Source of the DNA: an uncultured Parabacteroides sp. | GTDB lineage: Bacteria > Bacteroidota > Bacteroidia > Bacteroidales > Tannerellaceae | Assembly: GCA_910577325.1 (NCBI GenBank) | Contig: CAJTMR010000001.1 | Coordinates: 273,574 to 337,573, forward strand | Reading direction: 5' to 3' | DNA length: 64,000 nt | Shown here: positions 1-7,208 of the stretch, one piece after another | Numbering within the stretch: the stretch's first letter is position 1 | Layout: each line of letters opens with the position of its first letter | The notes under the pieces: model-generated | Told to the model about the DNA's origin: nothing | Seen by the model: the letters and a program-made list of their open reading frames with translations, nothing else | The model's database searches: none | Position numbers and translations under genes: made by a program

Positions 1-945
1 AGCGATTACTTATTTGTCGCAGATCTAAAACAAAATATAATTTTTCGTTATGATAAACAAGGAAAATTTATTAATAAAATAAATAGAAAAGGACAAGGTC
101 CAGAAGAATATATTACTTTGGCGAATATATACTTTAATGATAATGAGATTTATGTTTGTGACTTGACAAAAATGCTGGTGTATGATTTTAATGGCAAGTA
201 TTTAAAAACGATTATACCACCTAAAGATGAAATAGGGCAGTTTTATATTGATCCATCAGGGTTGATTGTTCAGTCTCGTTATTATTTGGGCGATAGCCAG
301 TTGATCGTTTATGATGAAGATGGAAAACTTATTAAAGAATATTTTCCGACACCGGAAGTTCTTCGAAACTTTTGGATAGTACAGGGTTGTTATCGTTCAA
401 TAGGAGGCTACAATGGGGGAACTTATGTTTCCAATTACTTTGATACGAATATCTATATGTTGGATGGTGATTCAATCCAAACTTTTGCGACATTCGATTT
501 CGGAAGTATGAATCTCCCCAAAGACTTTTTTGAAGGGGAAACCAAAGAACTTGTCCCGAAGTTTAATGATTTTCGAGAAAACAATAAAGCTGTCCTTAAT
601 ATCGATAATACAACGATAACAGATGATTGGATCGTCTTTTGCCCGCCATTGTTTGAACCTAAAGAAGTCATATATTGCAATCGTAAGAACGGTAAATATT
701 TGATCAATAATGATTTTAGTGGTTTTTATGCTAAAGTTTTGGGAAAATACGATGCCCCTGATGGATATGATTCTCGAAGTGGAGAGTTTTATCGGTTGGT
801 GAATGCTGCTTTACTCAAAGAGGCGATAGAGGAATTGCAGCAATCGGATGAACATTATTTGGAGAAATATCCTTTCCTGAAAGGAATTGACCCTGAAAAG
901 ATGGACGAAGAGTCCAATGACTGGGTTATTTTCTTTAAGATGTGA
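1..945 (+). CDS. 6-bladed beta-propeller protein, 5' end outside window
   Basis: The frame is open from base 1 to the TGA at 943-945, so the gene starts before the window. The visible 314 residues include the sequence RKGQGPEEY, a form of the G-x-GQGPGEY motif that marks Bacteroidales 6-bladed beta-propeller (NHL-like, DUF4934-type) proteins. It is followed by alternating short strands such as VYDFNGKYLK and IVYDEDGKLIKEYF, and a typical short C-terminal strand, WVIFFKM. These proteins are usually secreted lipoproteins of unknown function; the signal peptide would be upstream of the window. Two relatives follow at 1599 and 2651, making a small tandem family around a RiPP-like peptide gene. 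A TTG at 118 could be mistaken for a start, but the conserved motif lies upstream of it, so it is internal. Function unknown. Confidence 0.85.
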   Translation, partial: SDYLFVADLKQNIIFRYDKQGKFINKINRKGQGPEEYITLANIYFNDNEIYVCDLTKMLVYDFNGKYLKTIIPPKDEIGQFYIDPSGLIVQSRYYLGDSQLIVYDEDGKLIKEYFPTPEVLRNFWIVQGCYRSIGGYNGGTYVSNYFDTNIYMLDGDSIQTFATFDFGSMNLPKDFFEGETKELVPKFNDFRENNKAVLNIDNTTITDDWIVFCPPLFEPKEVIYCNRKNGKYLINNDFSGFYAKVLGKYDAPDGYDSRSGEFYRLVNAALLKEAIEELQQSDEHYLEKYPFLKGIDPEKMDEESNDWVIFFKM

Positions 946-1061
946 TAAGGAAAGATGGTGGTTCCCGATAGATTGGATTGTCTGTGTTTAAATGCAGGAA
1001 AAACGGTTATTTCTGATGCTGTTACTGCTATCCAATAGAACCTATATTGGGGGAATGGAAT

Positions 1062-1090
1062 TGTTGTTGAGGTTCTAAACCTCAACAACA
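1062..1090. repeat. 13-bp perfect hairpin in decayed region
   Basis: Bases 1062-1074 and 1078-1090 are perfect reverse complements (core GTTGTTGAGGTT / AACCTCAACAAC) with a 3-base loop. It lies about 115 bases after the first propeller gene. No T-run follows on either strand, so it is not a standard intrinsic terminator. It may still act as an RNA 3' end, or be a scar of rearrangement next to the broken glycosyltransferase remnant. Confidence 0.6.
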
Positions 1091-1380
1091 TGGAGATTTA
1101 TTTAATCGAAAACAAGTTTTAGGAAATGCATTAATGGCCTCTGTCGCTAAAAATTCGTTTCTTTTATGTCTTAAATACCACTGGCCCATTTATGTTAACA
1201 GATGTATATGATCTTTATTATGATAAAGAAAATGTTTATTTGATACCGGAAGAGTACGTTTCTCCATTTACAAAAAACGAGGTCATGTTATATATGAATG
1301 ACCTCGTTGATGAAGACGTACTGGATAAAAAATTAGATAAAGCTGTAGCTGTACATTATTTTTTTGGTACATGGTATTGA
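1086..1380 (+). pseudogene. remnant of GT32-like glycosyltransferase, frameshifted
   Basis: Two adjoining frames give pieces of one protein. From 1086 a frame reads through NRKQVLGNALMASVAKNSF, which resembles the N-x-LMAS stretch of GT32 (DXD-motif, OCH1-like) sugar transferases. A second frame from about 1162 reads NTTGPFMLTDVYDLYY, then VYLIPEEYVSPF, and ends AVHYFFGTWY with a TGA stop at 1378-1380. TTGP-x-ML, the P-E-Y-x-x-P segment and the closing H-x-F-x-G-S/T-W are the usual C-terminal landmarks of this family. The join is in a T-rich run near 1158-1165, consistent with a single-base indel. The N-terminal half with the DXD motif is missing or unreadable between 946 and 1085. A decayed gene for a family that decorates surface glycans or peptides; the family call is from memory of motifs. 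Confidence 0.6.
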
Positions 1381-1410
1381 CCATTTTATTAACTAAATAT
1401 AATTTGAAAG

Positions 1411-1554
1411 ATGAAGAAAATTTCTAAGATTTCTTTGAAAAAACAAGGTGCTATTTTAAGTAATGAAGAAATGGTAAAAATTTTTGGTAAAGGGACCTAT
1501 CGTTGTTGCTGCGGTATGGGAAGTAATGTAACATGTCATGGAGTATGTCGATAG
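1411..1554 (+). CDS. small Cys-rich peptide, TIGR04149-like RiPP precursor
   Basis: An ATG at 1411 opens a 47-residue frame ending in TAG at 1552-1554. The N-terminal part (MKKISKISLKKQGAILSNEE, residues 1-20) followed by MVKIFGKG is the layout of Bacteroidales rSAM-modified RiPP precursors (TIGR04149, GG-Bacteroidales type): basic MKKI start, LKK, then an S-x-E-E-M amphipathic segment and a glycine doublet. Here the usual GG is GKG. The remaining tail, about 19 residues after the GKG, holds five cysteines: CCC at 32-34, then C42 and C46 in TCHGVC. In such systems the leader is recognised by a radical SAM/SPASM maturase and removed after GG by a peptidase transporter. No such enzyme is in the window; it could lie upstream of base 1. 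Neighbouring propeller genes are common companions of this family. A free-standing Cys-rich peptide is the alternative. Confidence 0.68.
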   Translation: MKKISKISLKKQGAILSNEEMVKIFGKGTYRCCCGMGSNVTCHGVCR

Positions 1555-1598
1555 TTCTTTAATTTGTTATAGGAATGATTGACATGCTCTATTAAATA

Positions 1599-2654
1599 AT
1601 GCTTATGGATATAAAGCGATTATACATATTTATATTACTTGTTTTTTCTTTTCCGATGATGGGGCAAATAAAAAATGAGTTACAGATCAGTACTCAGAAG
1701 CTAATGCCGTTGAAGTTATCGGATTTTGCAGAAATGCAGGATTCGATACTGCTTGACAAAAAGCCCGAAATGTGTCAATTCCAGTGGTTTTCAGACCAAT
1801 ATTTATATTTGGCAGGAATTAATATGGTTTATCAATACCATCTTTCCGGCAAATATATTCGGTCATTTGATTGTGGTGGATTTGTATTAGGTATTGCAGG
1901 CGATGATGTTAAACGTGAATTGTATATTCCGGTATCTAAAGATGATCAGATATCGCTAAACTGTTATGATTATTCCGGCAATTTGTTGAGGAAGTTTTCA
2001 TTAGGACATAGTGTGTCGGCTTGTGTCCATTTTGAAAATGAAGTTTGGATGATACAGAATTTTATACAGGCTGATACTGTTTATTATGAATTGTCCAAGA
2101 TCGACTGCATGAATGGAGATATAAGCAAATTGGGCGTTTTTCATAAGGACTATTATTGATCCGGTTTTTCTATTGCTGCTGGAGCTGTTTTTTCGCGAGT
2201 TAATCAGAGATTGTATTTTTCTGTGAATACGGATTCTACGCTGTTTCAAGTCCGGGGAAATCGTTTTGAACCTTATTTGCGTTGGAATATAAAGCCGGAG
2301 AAGCGTTTTTTTTCGGATCGGGATGTCATAGAGGGACATATATTAGCGGGGACTTATTTGTTTGTAAATTATTCCCGCAACGATCCTGATGATCCGGACG
2401 GAGTGTCTTGCAAGAAATACTTATATGTAAAGGATATAAAAGGAATATCGGGCGAATATAATGTGTGTTATGATGAACGCGGCCTGTCTGGTTGCTTTGA
2501 AGGGGTAATGGATGATTTATATCATACAGGAACAGTCTATTTGTCTATGCCATTTAATAAGCCGGATTGTTTGTGTTTTTCATCTGTGCAGGCAGATAAA
2601 CAGATGAAGAAAAATAATTATTGTATTTATTTAGTACATGTGAAAAATAAATGA
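1599..2654 (+). pseudogene. 6-bladed beta-propeller protein broken by in-frame TGA
   Basis: One frame encodes a propeller-type protein of about 351 codons, interrupted by a single TGA at 2157-2159. The first part (186 residues) has a signal peptide (MDIKRLYIFILLVFSFPMMGQ, or from the ATG at 1599) and strands such as YLYLAGINMVYQYHLSGKYI. The second part reads on in the same frame from SGFSIAAGAVFSRVNQ to YCIYLVHVKNK without any indel, and its end overlaps the next gene by 4 bases (ATGA). Both halves match the propeller fold, so this is one gene with a nonsense change, or a sequencing or assembly error, rather than two genes. The intact 4-base junction with the following gene suggests the break is recent. 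Length fits the intact neighbour at 2651 (353 residues). Function unknown. Confidence 0.75.
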
Positions 2655-3712
2655 AAAAGGTATATGTAGTATATTTTTTGTGGATGATTTTGGTCTCCTG
2701 TGAAGTAAATCAGCAAGGGAAGTTGCCTGTTATTCCGGTTGATTTGGATAATCATCGGACGATATCTTTGTCTGGGATTACCCAAGATGTGAAAAACATA
2801 CGTTTGGAATTGACCGAACAGAGCCTGATAAGTGATCATGTTACGCGTGTGATTTATACGGATGACTATATTTTTTTGATAGACCGTAAGAACCCGACTC
2901 CCATTATGTTTGACGGCAATGGAAAATTCCTTCGTACAATAGGTTCGATGGGACAAGGACCGGGTGAATTTACCGGTATGATGGACATTGCAGCTGATTT
3001 TCAAAATGAATATTTATATATAACAACTTTGTCTAAATTGTTACTGTATGATTTTGACGGGAATTTCATACGAGAAAAAAAGTATGTGGAAAAGAATGTA
3101 AGATATGCGAATTTTGCTAATGGCAGTTTGATATTGATAAGTGAAAGAGATGAGGAGGGAGAAGACGGTCGTATCCAAAAGACGAATCTTGATTTCGTAA
3201 GCACTGATTTGGAAATAACAGATAGCTTGCATCTGAAAACGTATGTTAATCCACGTATGCTTTGGTGGCATTCCCACCAAGATTTTATTACCGAAAGTTC
3301 GGGAAATGTCTATCAATATTATTATGAATTTAATTCTGAACCATTCTTGCGAGATACGTTATATCAATTGGAGGGAAACGAACGTATCCCGAGCCTGAAA
3401 GTTGATTTTGGAACAACCGGCGTCGATGTTGAGGGAGAACGAACATTGGCGTTGTGGAATATCTATCGGAGCAATCGATATGTTTTCTCTGCCTATTGGG
3501 TCGCAGACAGGTATATGCGTTTTTGTTATGACCTAAAAGAAATGACGGGCTATAATATGGAGAAAGGATATGAAGATGATATAAACCATAGTGGTATAGT
3601 TGACATCCGCCCCTTGAACACAGATACAGAGCGTTATTATTATTTTTATACACAGGAGAGGCATTCGGAGGAAGAAAATCAGGTATTGTGCATCGGCACT
3701 TTGAAAAAATAG
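2651..3712 (+). CDS. 6-bladed beta-propeller lipoprotein
   Basis: A 353-residue protein with an SpII signal (MKKVYVVYFLWMILVSC, lipobox Cys17), so it is probably an envelope lipoprotein. Residues about 95-110 carry IGSMGQGPGEF, the signature of the Bacteroidales 6-bladed beta-propeller family. Repeated strand motifs follow (LLLYDFDGNFIREKKY and others). The start overlaps the stop of the preceding broken propeller gene as ATGA, which shows translational coupling in one operon. In Bacteroidales such genes occur in clusters with small RiPP-type peptides and SPASM proteins, but no activity has been assigned to them. The cluster is visibly richer in A+T than the housekeeping genes that begin at 4.1 kb, as expected of accessory DNA. 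Function unknown. Confidence 0.85.
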   Translation: MKKVYVVYFLWMILVSCEVNQQGKLPVIPVDLDNHRTISLSGITQDVKNIRLELTEQSLISDHVTRVIYTDDYIFLIDRKNPTPIMFDGNGKFLRTIGSMGQGPGEFTGMMDIAADFQNEYLYITTLSKLLLYDFDGNFIREKKYVEKNVRYANFANGSLILISERDEEGEDGRIQKTNLDFVSTDLEITDSLHLKTYVNPRMLWWHSHQDFITESSGNVYQYYYEFNSEPFLRDTLYQLEGNERIPSLKVDFGTTGVDVEGERTLALWNIYRSNRYVFSAYWVADRYMRFCYDLKEMTGYNMEKGYEDDINHSGIVDIRPLNTDTERYYYFYTQERHSEEENQVLCIGTLKK

Positions 3713-3731
3713 AAACGATATTGTGAGATAT

Positions 3732-4082
3732 ATGAAAAAGAATAATATTTTATTATTTATATTGGACTTACTTGATGTAAAGTATATCATAAGAATGATT
3801 TGAACCCGCATGTGTGGCGTGCGCATACGGGATGCGTGATGCAGGAAATGAAAGCCACGGCCGGAATCGTAACAGAAGAATTGCGTTTGATGGAACGTCT
3901 CTTCCAACCACTGAAAAAGGTCTTGCGGGAAGGAATGTAAGTGGCTTTCCGGGTGCGAGCCTCCGCCGTTCAAACAGCCAGATGAGGTTTGAAGAGGAGG
4001 ATGTGACAAATATATCCTGCGGGAGCAACCTGAAAAAGATAAAAAACTTGTATGTTTGTAGGAATAAAACAGAAAATGCGAA
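3732..4082 (+). other. decayed coding debris between island and nimA-like gene
   Basis: No intact gene is convincing here. An ATG at 3732 starts MKKNNILLFIL, a signal-peptide-like beginning that soon runs into a stop, possibly the stump of a further propeller gene. Just after it the composition becomes GC-richer. A frame without its own start reads MKATAGIVTEELRLMERLFQ then PLKKVLREGM-stop (about 3850-3930), which looks like genuine protein. Other frames give PPPFKQPDEV and KYILREQPEKDKKLVC further on. A 90-codon frame at 3814-4086 overlaps the next gene and looks like a chance frame. I read the stretch as remnants of at least two genes at the edge of the island; the parent families are not recognised. 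Confidence 0.4.
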
Positions 4083-4571
4083 ATGAAGACATTAGTACAT
4101 ACCGACAAAGAACTGATTGAAGAGACCATTAAGAAGTGTGATATCTGTTATGTGGGACTGGCCGATACGGATGGGACTCCCTATGTATTGCCGATGAACT
4201 TCGGCTATCGTGATGGTGTTATATACCTGCATTCGGCACAGGAAGGACGGAGTATCTCCGTTTTGGAACGGAATCCGCGCGTCTGCATTACGTTTAGTAC
4301 GGACCATGATCTCGTTTTCCAGCATCCGGAGGTCGCTTGTAGCTACCGGATGCGCTCCAAGAGCGTAATCTGCTGGGGTAAAGTTCGCTTTGAAGAAGAT
4401 TTCGACAAGAAGACGGAAGCTCTGGATATCATTATGAAACAATATTCGGATAAGGAATTCCGTTATTCCGATCCGGCTGTGAAGAATGTCAAAATATGGA
4501 TTGTGGAAATGGATGAAGTGACCTGCAAGGAATTCGGAGCACCGCATAATAAGTTGAAAATGGGAAGTTGA
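4083..4571 (+). CDS. pyridoxamine 5'-phosphate oxidase family (NimA-like) protein
   Basis: 162 residues, the usual size for single-domain PPOX/NimA-like FMN-binding split-barrel proteins. The N-terminus (ELIEETIKKCDICYVGLADT) is followed by PYVLPMNFGYRDGVIYLHSA and GRSISVLERNPRVCITFS, the standard order of strands that build the flavin or haem site; KSVICWGKVRFEED is the third conserved block. Members include 5-nitroimidazole reductases (Nim) and haem-binding oxidoreductases, but resistance cannot be inferred from fold alone and many genomes carry a housekeeping homologue. Cytoplasmic, no signal peptide. It is the first apparently intact core-type gene after the decayed island and appears monocistronic; the next gene has its own promoter-like sequence. 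Confidence 0.85.
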   Translation: MKTLVHTDKELIEETIKKCDICYVGLADTDGTPYVLPMNFGYRDGVIYLHSAQEGRSISVLERNPRVCITFSTDHDLVFQHPEVACSYRMRSKSVICWGKVRFEEDFDKKTEALDIIMKQYSDKEFRYSDPAVKNVKIWIVEMDEVTCKEFGAPHNKLKMGS

Positions 4572-4636
4572 TATTGCCGGGCGTTTGTCTTTTTGGATAA
4601 AGCGTTGTATGATGGGCAAATAATTGTCCGCTGTCA

Positions 4637-4667
4637 ATTGTTCATTTTCAATTTATTCTTACTTTTG
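4637..4667 (+). promoter_or_regulatory. putative Bacteroidetes promoter of serine acetyltransferase
   Basis: A -7 element TACTTTTG at 4660-4667 matches TAnnTTTG, and ATTG at 4637-4640 stands 19 bases upstream in the place of the -33 TTTG. Transcription would begin about 4674, leaving a leader of about 20 bases before the ATG at 4693. Inference from consensus only. Confidence 0.45.
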
Positions 4668-4692
4668 TTGCCAAATACGATATGGCTGAATA

Positions 4693-5643
4693 ATGGGATT
4701 GCAAAAGCATAGCAAGGTCTTGAATGATACGGTTGAGATGCTCTCGGACGAGGGGTCTTACCATCAACTGTTTCATGCTTACCGCGATGAAGAGGCGCTT
4801 CCTTCGGGTGAGGTGCTGAAAGAGATCATAGATTTGTGCCGGGCAATCCTTTTTCCCGGTTATTACGGGAATGCACGGATCAGCAAGCAGACCATCCGTT
4901 TCCATACCGGCGTGAACGTCGGAACGTTGCATACGCTGCTTACCAAGCAGATTTATGCAGGGCTTTGTTTTGCTGATACGACCTGTGTCTCTTGCCCTGA
5001 AGAAAAGATACTTGCCGAGGCGGAGAATCTGTCGGGAGCCTTTATCCGCACGCTTCCCGAAATACGCACTCTGTTGGCGACGGATGCCGAAGCCGCTTTC
5101 AACGGCGATCCCGCTGCGCAGAACATCAACGAAGTTATTTTTTGCTATCCCGGTTTCCGGGCTGTCTGCAACTATCGCATTGCGCACCAGCTATACCGGT
5201 TGGGCGTTCCTTTTATTCCCCGCATGATTACCGAAATGGCCCATTCGGAGACAGGTATCGATATCCATCCGGGTGCAGAGATCGGGAACTATTTCTCGAT
5301 CGACCACGGGACGGGAACCGTTATCGGTGAGACCAGCGTGATCGGAAACCACGTCCGTATCTTCCAGGGAGTCAGTCTGGCAGGAGAGAAACTGCCGCCT
5401 GACGAAAACGGGAATGCGATACGTGGTGTGCCGCGCCATCCGGTGTTGGGCGACCATGTGACGGTTTATTCCAATGCTACATTGTTGGGACGCATTCGTA
5501 TTGGCGAGGGAGCTACGATCTGTGGTAACGTCTGGATCACGGAAGATGTTCCGGCGGGAGTAACCGTGAGCCAGCAGACAGTGAATAAATGTCAGTGGAC
5601 AGTCAGTGAAATCGGAGAACAAAGAACAAAGAACAATCAATAA
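4693..5643 (+). CDS. serine O-acetyltransferase (EpsC type)
   Basis: Makes O-acetylserine from serine and acetyl-CoA, the first committed step of cysteine synthesis in the cytoplasm. The 316-residue protein has the long helical N-terminal region typical of EpsC/CysE-like enzymes. A left-handed beta-helix follows from about residue 185, with hexapeptide repeats (GIDIHPGAEIGNYFSIDHGT, VIGETSVIGNHVRIFQGVSL, ATLLGRIRIGEGATICGNVW). The conserved catalytic His/Asp region IDHGTGTVIGET and the acetyl-CoA loop are present. The last 10 residues (GEQRTKNNQ) look like non-conserved read-through. No cysK homologue is adjacent, so it is not in an obvious cysteine operon. The next gene (rlmL-like) starts 53 bases later and may be co-transcribed. 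EpsC-type enzymes are commonly feedback-inhibited by cysteine; that is not visible here. Confidence 0.9.
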   Translation: MGLQKHSKVLNDTVEMLSDEGSYHQLFHAYRDEEALPSGEVLKEIIDLCRAILFPGYYGNARISKQTIRFHTGVNVGTLHTLLTKQIYAGLCFADTTCVSCPEEKILAEAENLSGAFIRTLPEIRTLLATDAEAAFNGDPAAQNINEVIFCYPGFRAVCNYRIAHQLYRLGVPFIPRMITEMAHSETGIDIHPGAEIGNYFSIDHGTGTVIGETSVIGNHVRIFQGVSLAGEKLPPDENGNAIRGVPRHPVLGDHVTVYSNATLLGRIRIGEGATICGNVWITEDVPAGVTVSQQTVNKCQWTVSEIGEQRTKNNQ

Positions 5644-5696
5644 TTAAAAGAATTACTAATAAACGATGAGGAATCATTGTTAACTTTCAACTTAAA

Positions 5697-7208
5697 ATGA
5701 GCGAAACATTTGAAATGGTGGCTAAGACCCTTTACGGGTTGGAAGAAATCTTGGCCGGCGAGTTGTTATCTTTAGGTGCCAACGATATACAGATTGGCCG
5801 CCGGATGGTTTCTTTTACCGGAGATAAGGAAGTGCTTTACAAAGCCAACTTCTATTGCCGTACGGCATTGCGTATCTTGAAGCCTATCTATCACTTTAAA
5901 GCCAAAGACGCCGATACTGTCTACAAAGAGGTTAAGAAGGTGAAATGGGAAAACTACATGTCTCTGGACAAGACGTTTGCCATCGACTCTGTAATCTACT
6001 CTGAAGATTTCAATCACTCCAAGTTTGTTGCTTATCGTACGAAGGATGCGATTGTGGACTATTTCATGGAGAAGGACCAGAAACGTCCCTCTGTCCGTGT
6101 AAACAATCCGGATTTGTATATCAATATTCATATTTCACATAACGACTGTACGCTCTCCATCGACAGTTCGGGCGAAAGCCTGCATAAACGCGGTTACCGT
6201 GTGGACCAGACGGAAGCTCCGTTGAATGAAGTGCTGGCTGCCGGTATGATCTTGAAAACAGGTTGGAAAGGCGAATCGAATTTCGTCGATCCGATGTGCG
6301 GTTCCGGTACGTTGCTGATCGAAGCGGCGATGATCGCTTTAAATATTGCGCCGGGCGTGCATCGTAAGGAGTTTGCTTTCGAGAAATGGATCGATTTCGA
6401 CCAGGAGCTGTTCGACCGCATCTATAACGACGAGAGTCAGGAACGTGAGTTTAATTTCAAATGTTATGGAGCCGATATCAATCCGGCGGCGATCGAGATT
6501 GCCGAGAAAAATATCCGTAGCGCCGGCCTGATGAAATATATCGAGCTGAAGACCCAGCCGTTCCAGCAGTGCACGGAGGCTCCGCAGCCGGGCATCATGG
6601 TGACCAATCCTCCGTACGGTGAACGTATTTCCAGCCGGGATTTGTTGGGGTTGTACAACATGATCGGCGAACGCGTCAAACATGTGTTTACCGGCTATAA
6701 GGTTTGGATTCTGAGCTATAAGGATGAATGCTTCGACAAGATCGGCTTGAAACCGAGTGAAAAGATGAAACTTATGAACGGATCGTTGGAATGCGAATAC
6801 CGTTGCTACGATATATTCGAGGGGAAAATCAAAGATTATAAGAAGGCGCTGAACGAAGAGGGGGAAGCACGTCCTTCCCGTCCGGAAAGACCTTCTTTCG
6901 AACGTAAGCCGGACCGTCCTAATTTCCGTACCGACCGTATGGATCGTCCCGACCGCCGTTTTGCCGCCGCGCATGCCGAGGATGACAGTGAGCGGGCTCC
7001 TTTTATTCCCGGTAAACGCTATTTTGGCGATGACCGTGCGGATGGTCGTACGGCTCGTAAGGATTTTGGCGGAAGACGTCCTGTCAAGAGGCACTTTAAG
7101 GATGATGAAGATTTTGGCGGCAAGAAGAAGTTCGGAGACAAGAAGTTCGGTGAGCGTTCGTTTAAGAAACCATTCAAAAGAAAGGGAAGAGATGAATTTG
7201 AAGATTAA
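5697..7208 (+). CDS. THUMP-domain rRNA N2-guanine methyltransferase (RlmL-like)
   Basis: A class I SAM-dependent RNA methyltransferase of the RlmL/YcbY N-terminal type, expected to methylate a guanine N2 in 23S rRNA. Residues about 1-160 form the ferredoxin-like plus THUMP domain. VDPMCGSGTLLIEAAMIALN (about 198-217) is the SAM-binding motif I, and MVTNPPYGERIS (about 300-311) carries the catalytic NPPY motif of N2-guanine methylases. From about residue 385 the protein carries a roughly 120-residue low-complexity tail rich in R, P, D, K, F and G (RPERPSFERKPDRP, then FGDKKFGERSFKKPFKRKGR). Such basic disordered tails are seen on several Bacteroidetes RNA enzymes and probably bind RNA. The reading frame's last 17 bases overlap the start of the following peptidase gene, which suggests coupling. 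Confidence 0.88.
   Translation: MSETFEMVAKTLYGLEEILAGELLSLGANDIQIGRRMVSFTGDKEVLYKANFYCRTALRILKPIYHFKAKDADTVYKEVKKVKWENYMSLDKTFAIDSVIYSEDFNHSKFVAYRTKDAIVDYFMEKDQKRPSVRVNNPDLYINIHISHNDCTLSIDSSGESLHKRGYRVDQTEAPLNEVLAAGMILKTGWKGESNFVDPMCGSGTLLIEAAMIALNIAPGVHRKEFAFEKWIDFDQELFDRIYNDESQEREFNFKCYGADINPAAIEIAEKNIRSAGLMKYIELKTQPFQQCTEAPQPGIMVTNPPYGERISSRDLLGLYNMIGERVKHVFTGYKVWILSYKDECFDKIGLKPSEKMKLMNGSLECEYRCYDIFEGKIKDYKKALNEEGEARPSRPERPSFERKPDRPNFRTDRMDRPDRRFAAAHAEDDSERAPFIPGKRYFGDDRADGRTARKDFGGRRPVKRHFKDDEDFGGKKKFGDKKFGERSFKKPFKRKGRDEFED

Noticed and set aside
3814..4086. 90-codon frame overlapping the start of the PPOX gene
   Set aside because: Composition is unlike a protein and other frames in the same stretch look more protein-like; treated as debris.
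4083..4571. Calling this gene a nitroimidazole resistance gene (nim)
   Set aside because: The fold is shared by many housekeeping FMN or haem proteins; resistance cannot be read from the sequence alone.
6961..7191. N-terminal extension of the dipeptidyl peptidase frame
   Set aside because: It is the out-of-frame reading of the rlmL tail; the signal peptide starts at 7192.
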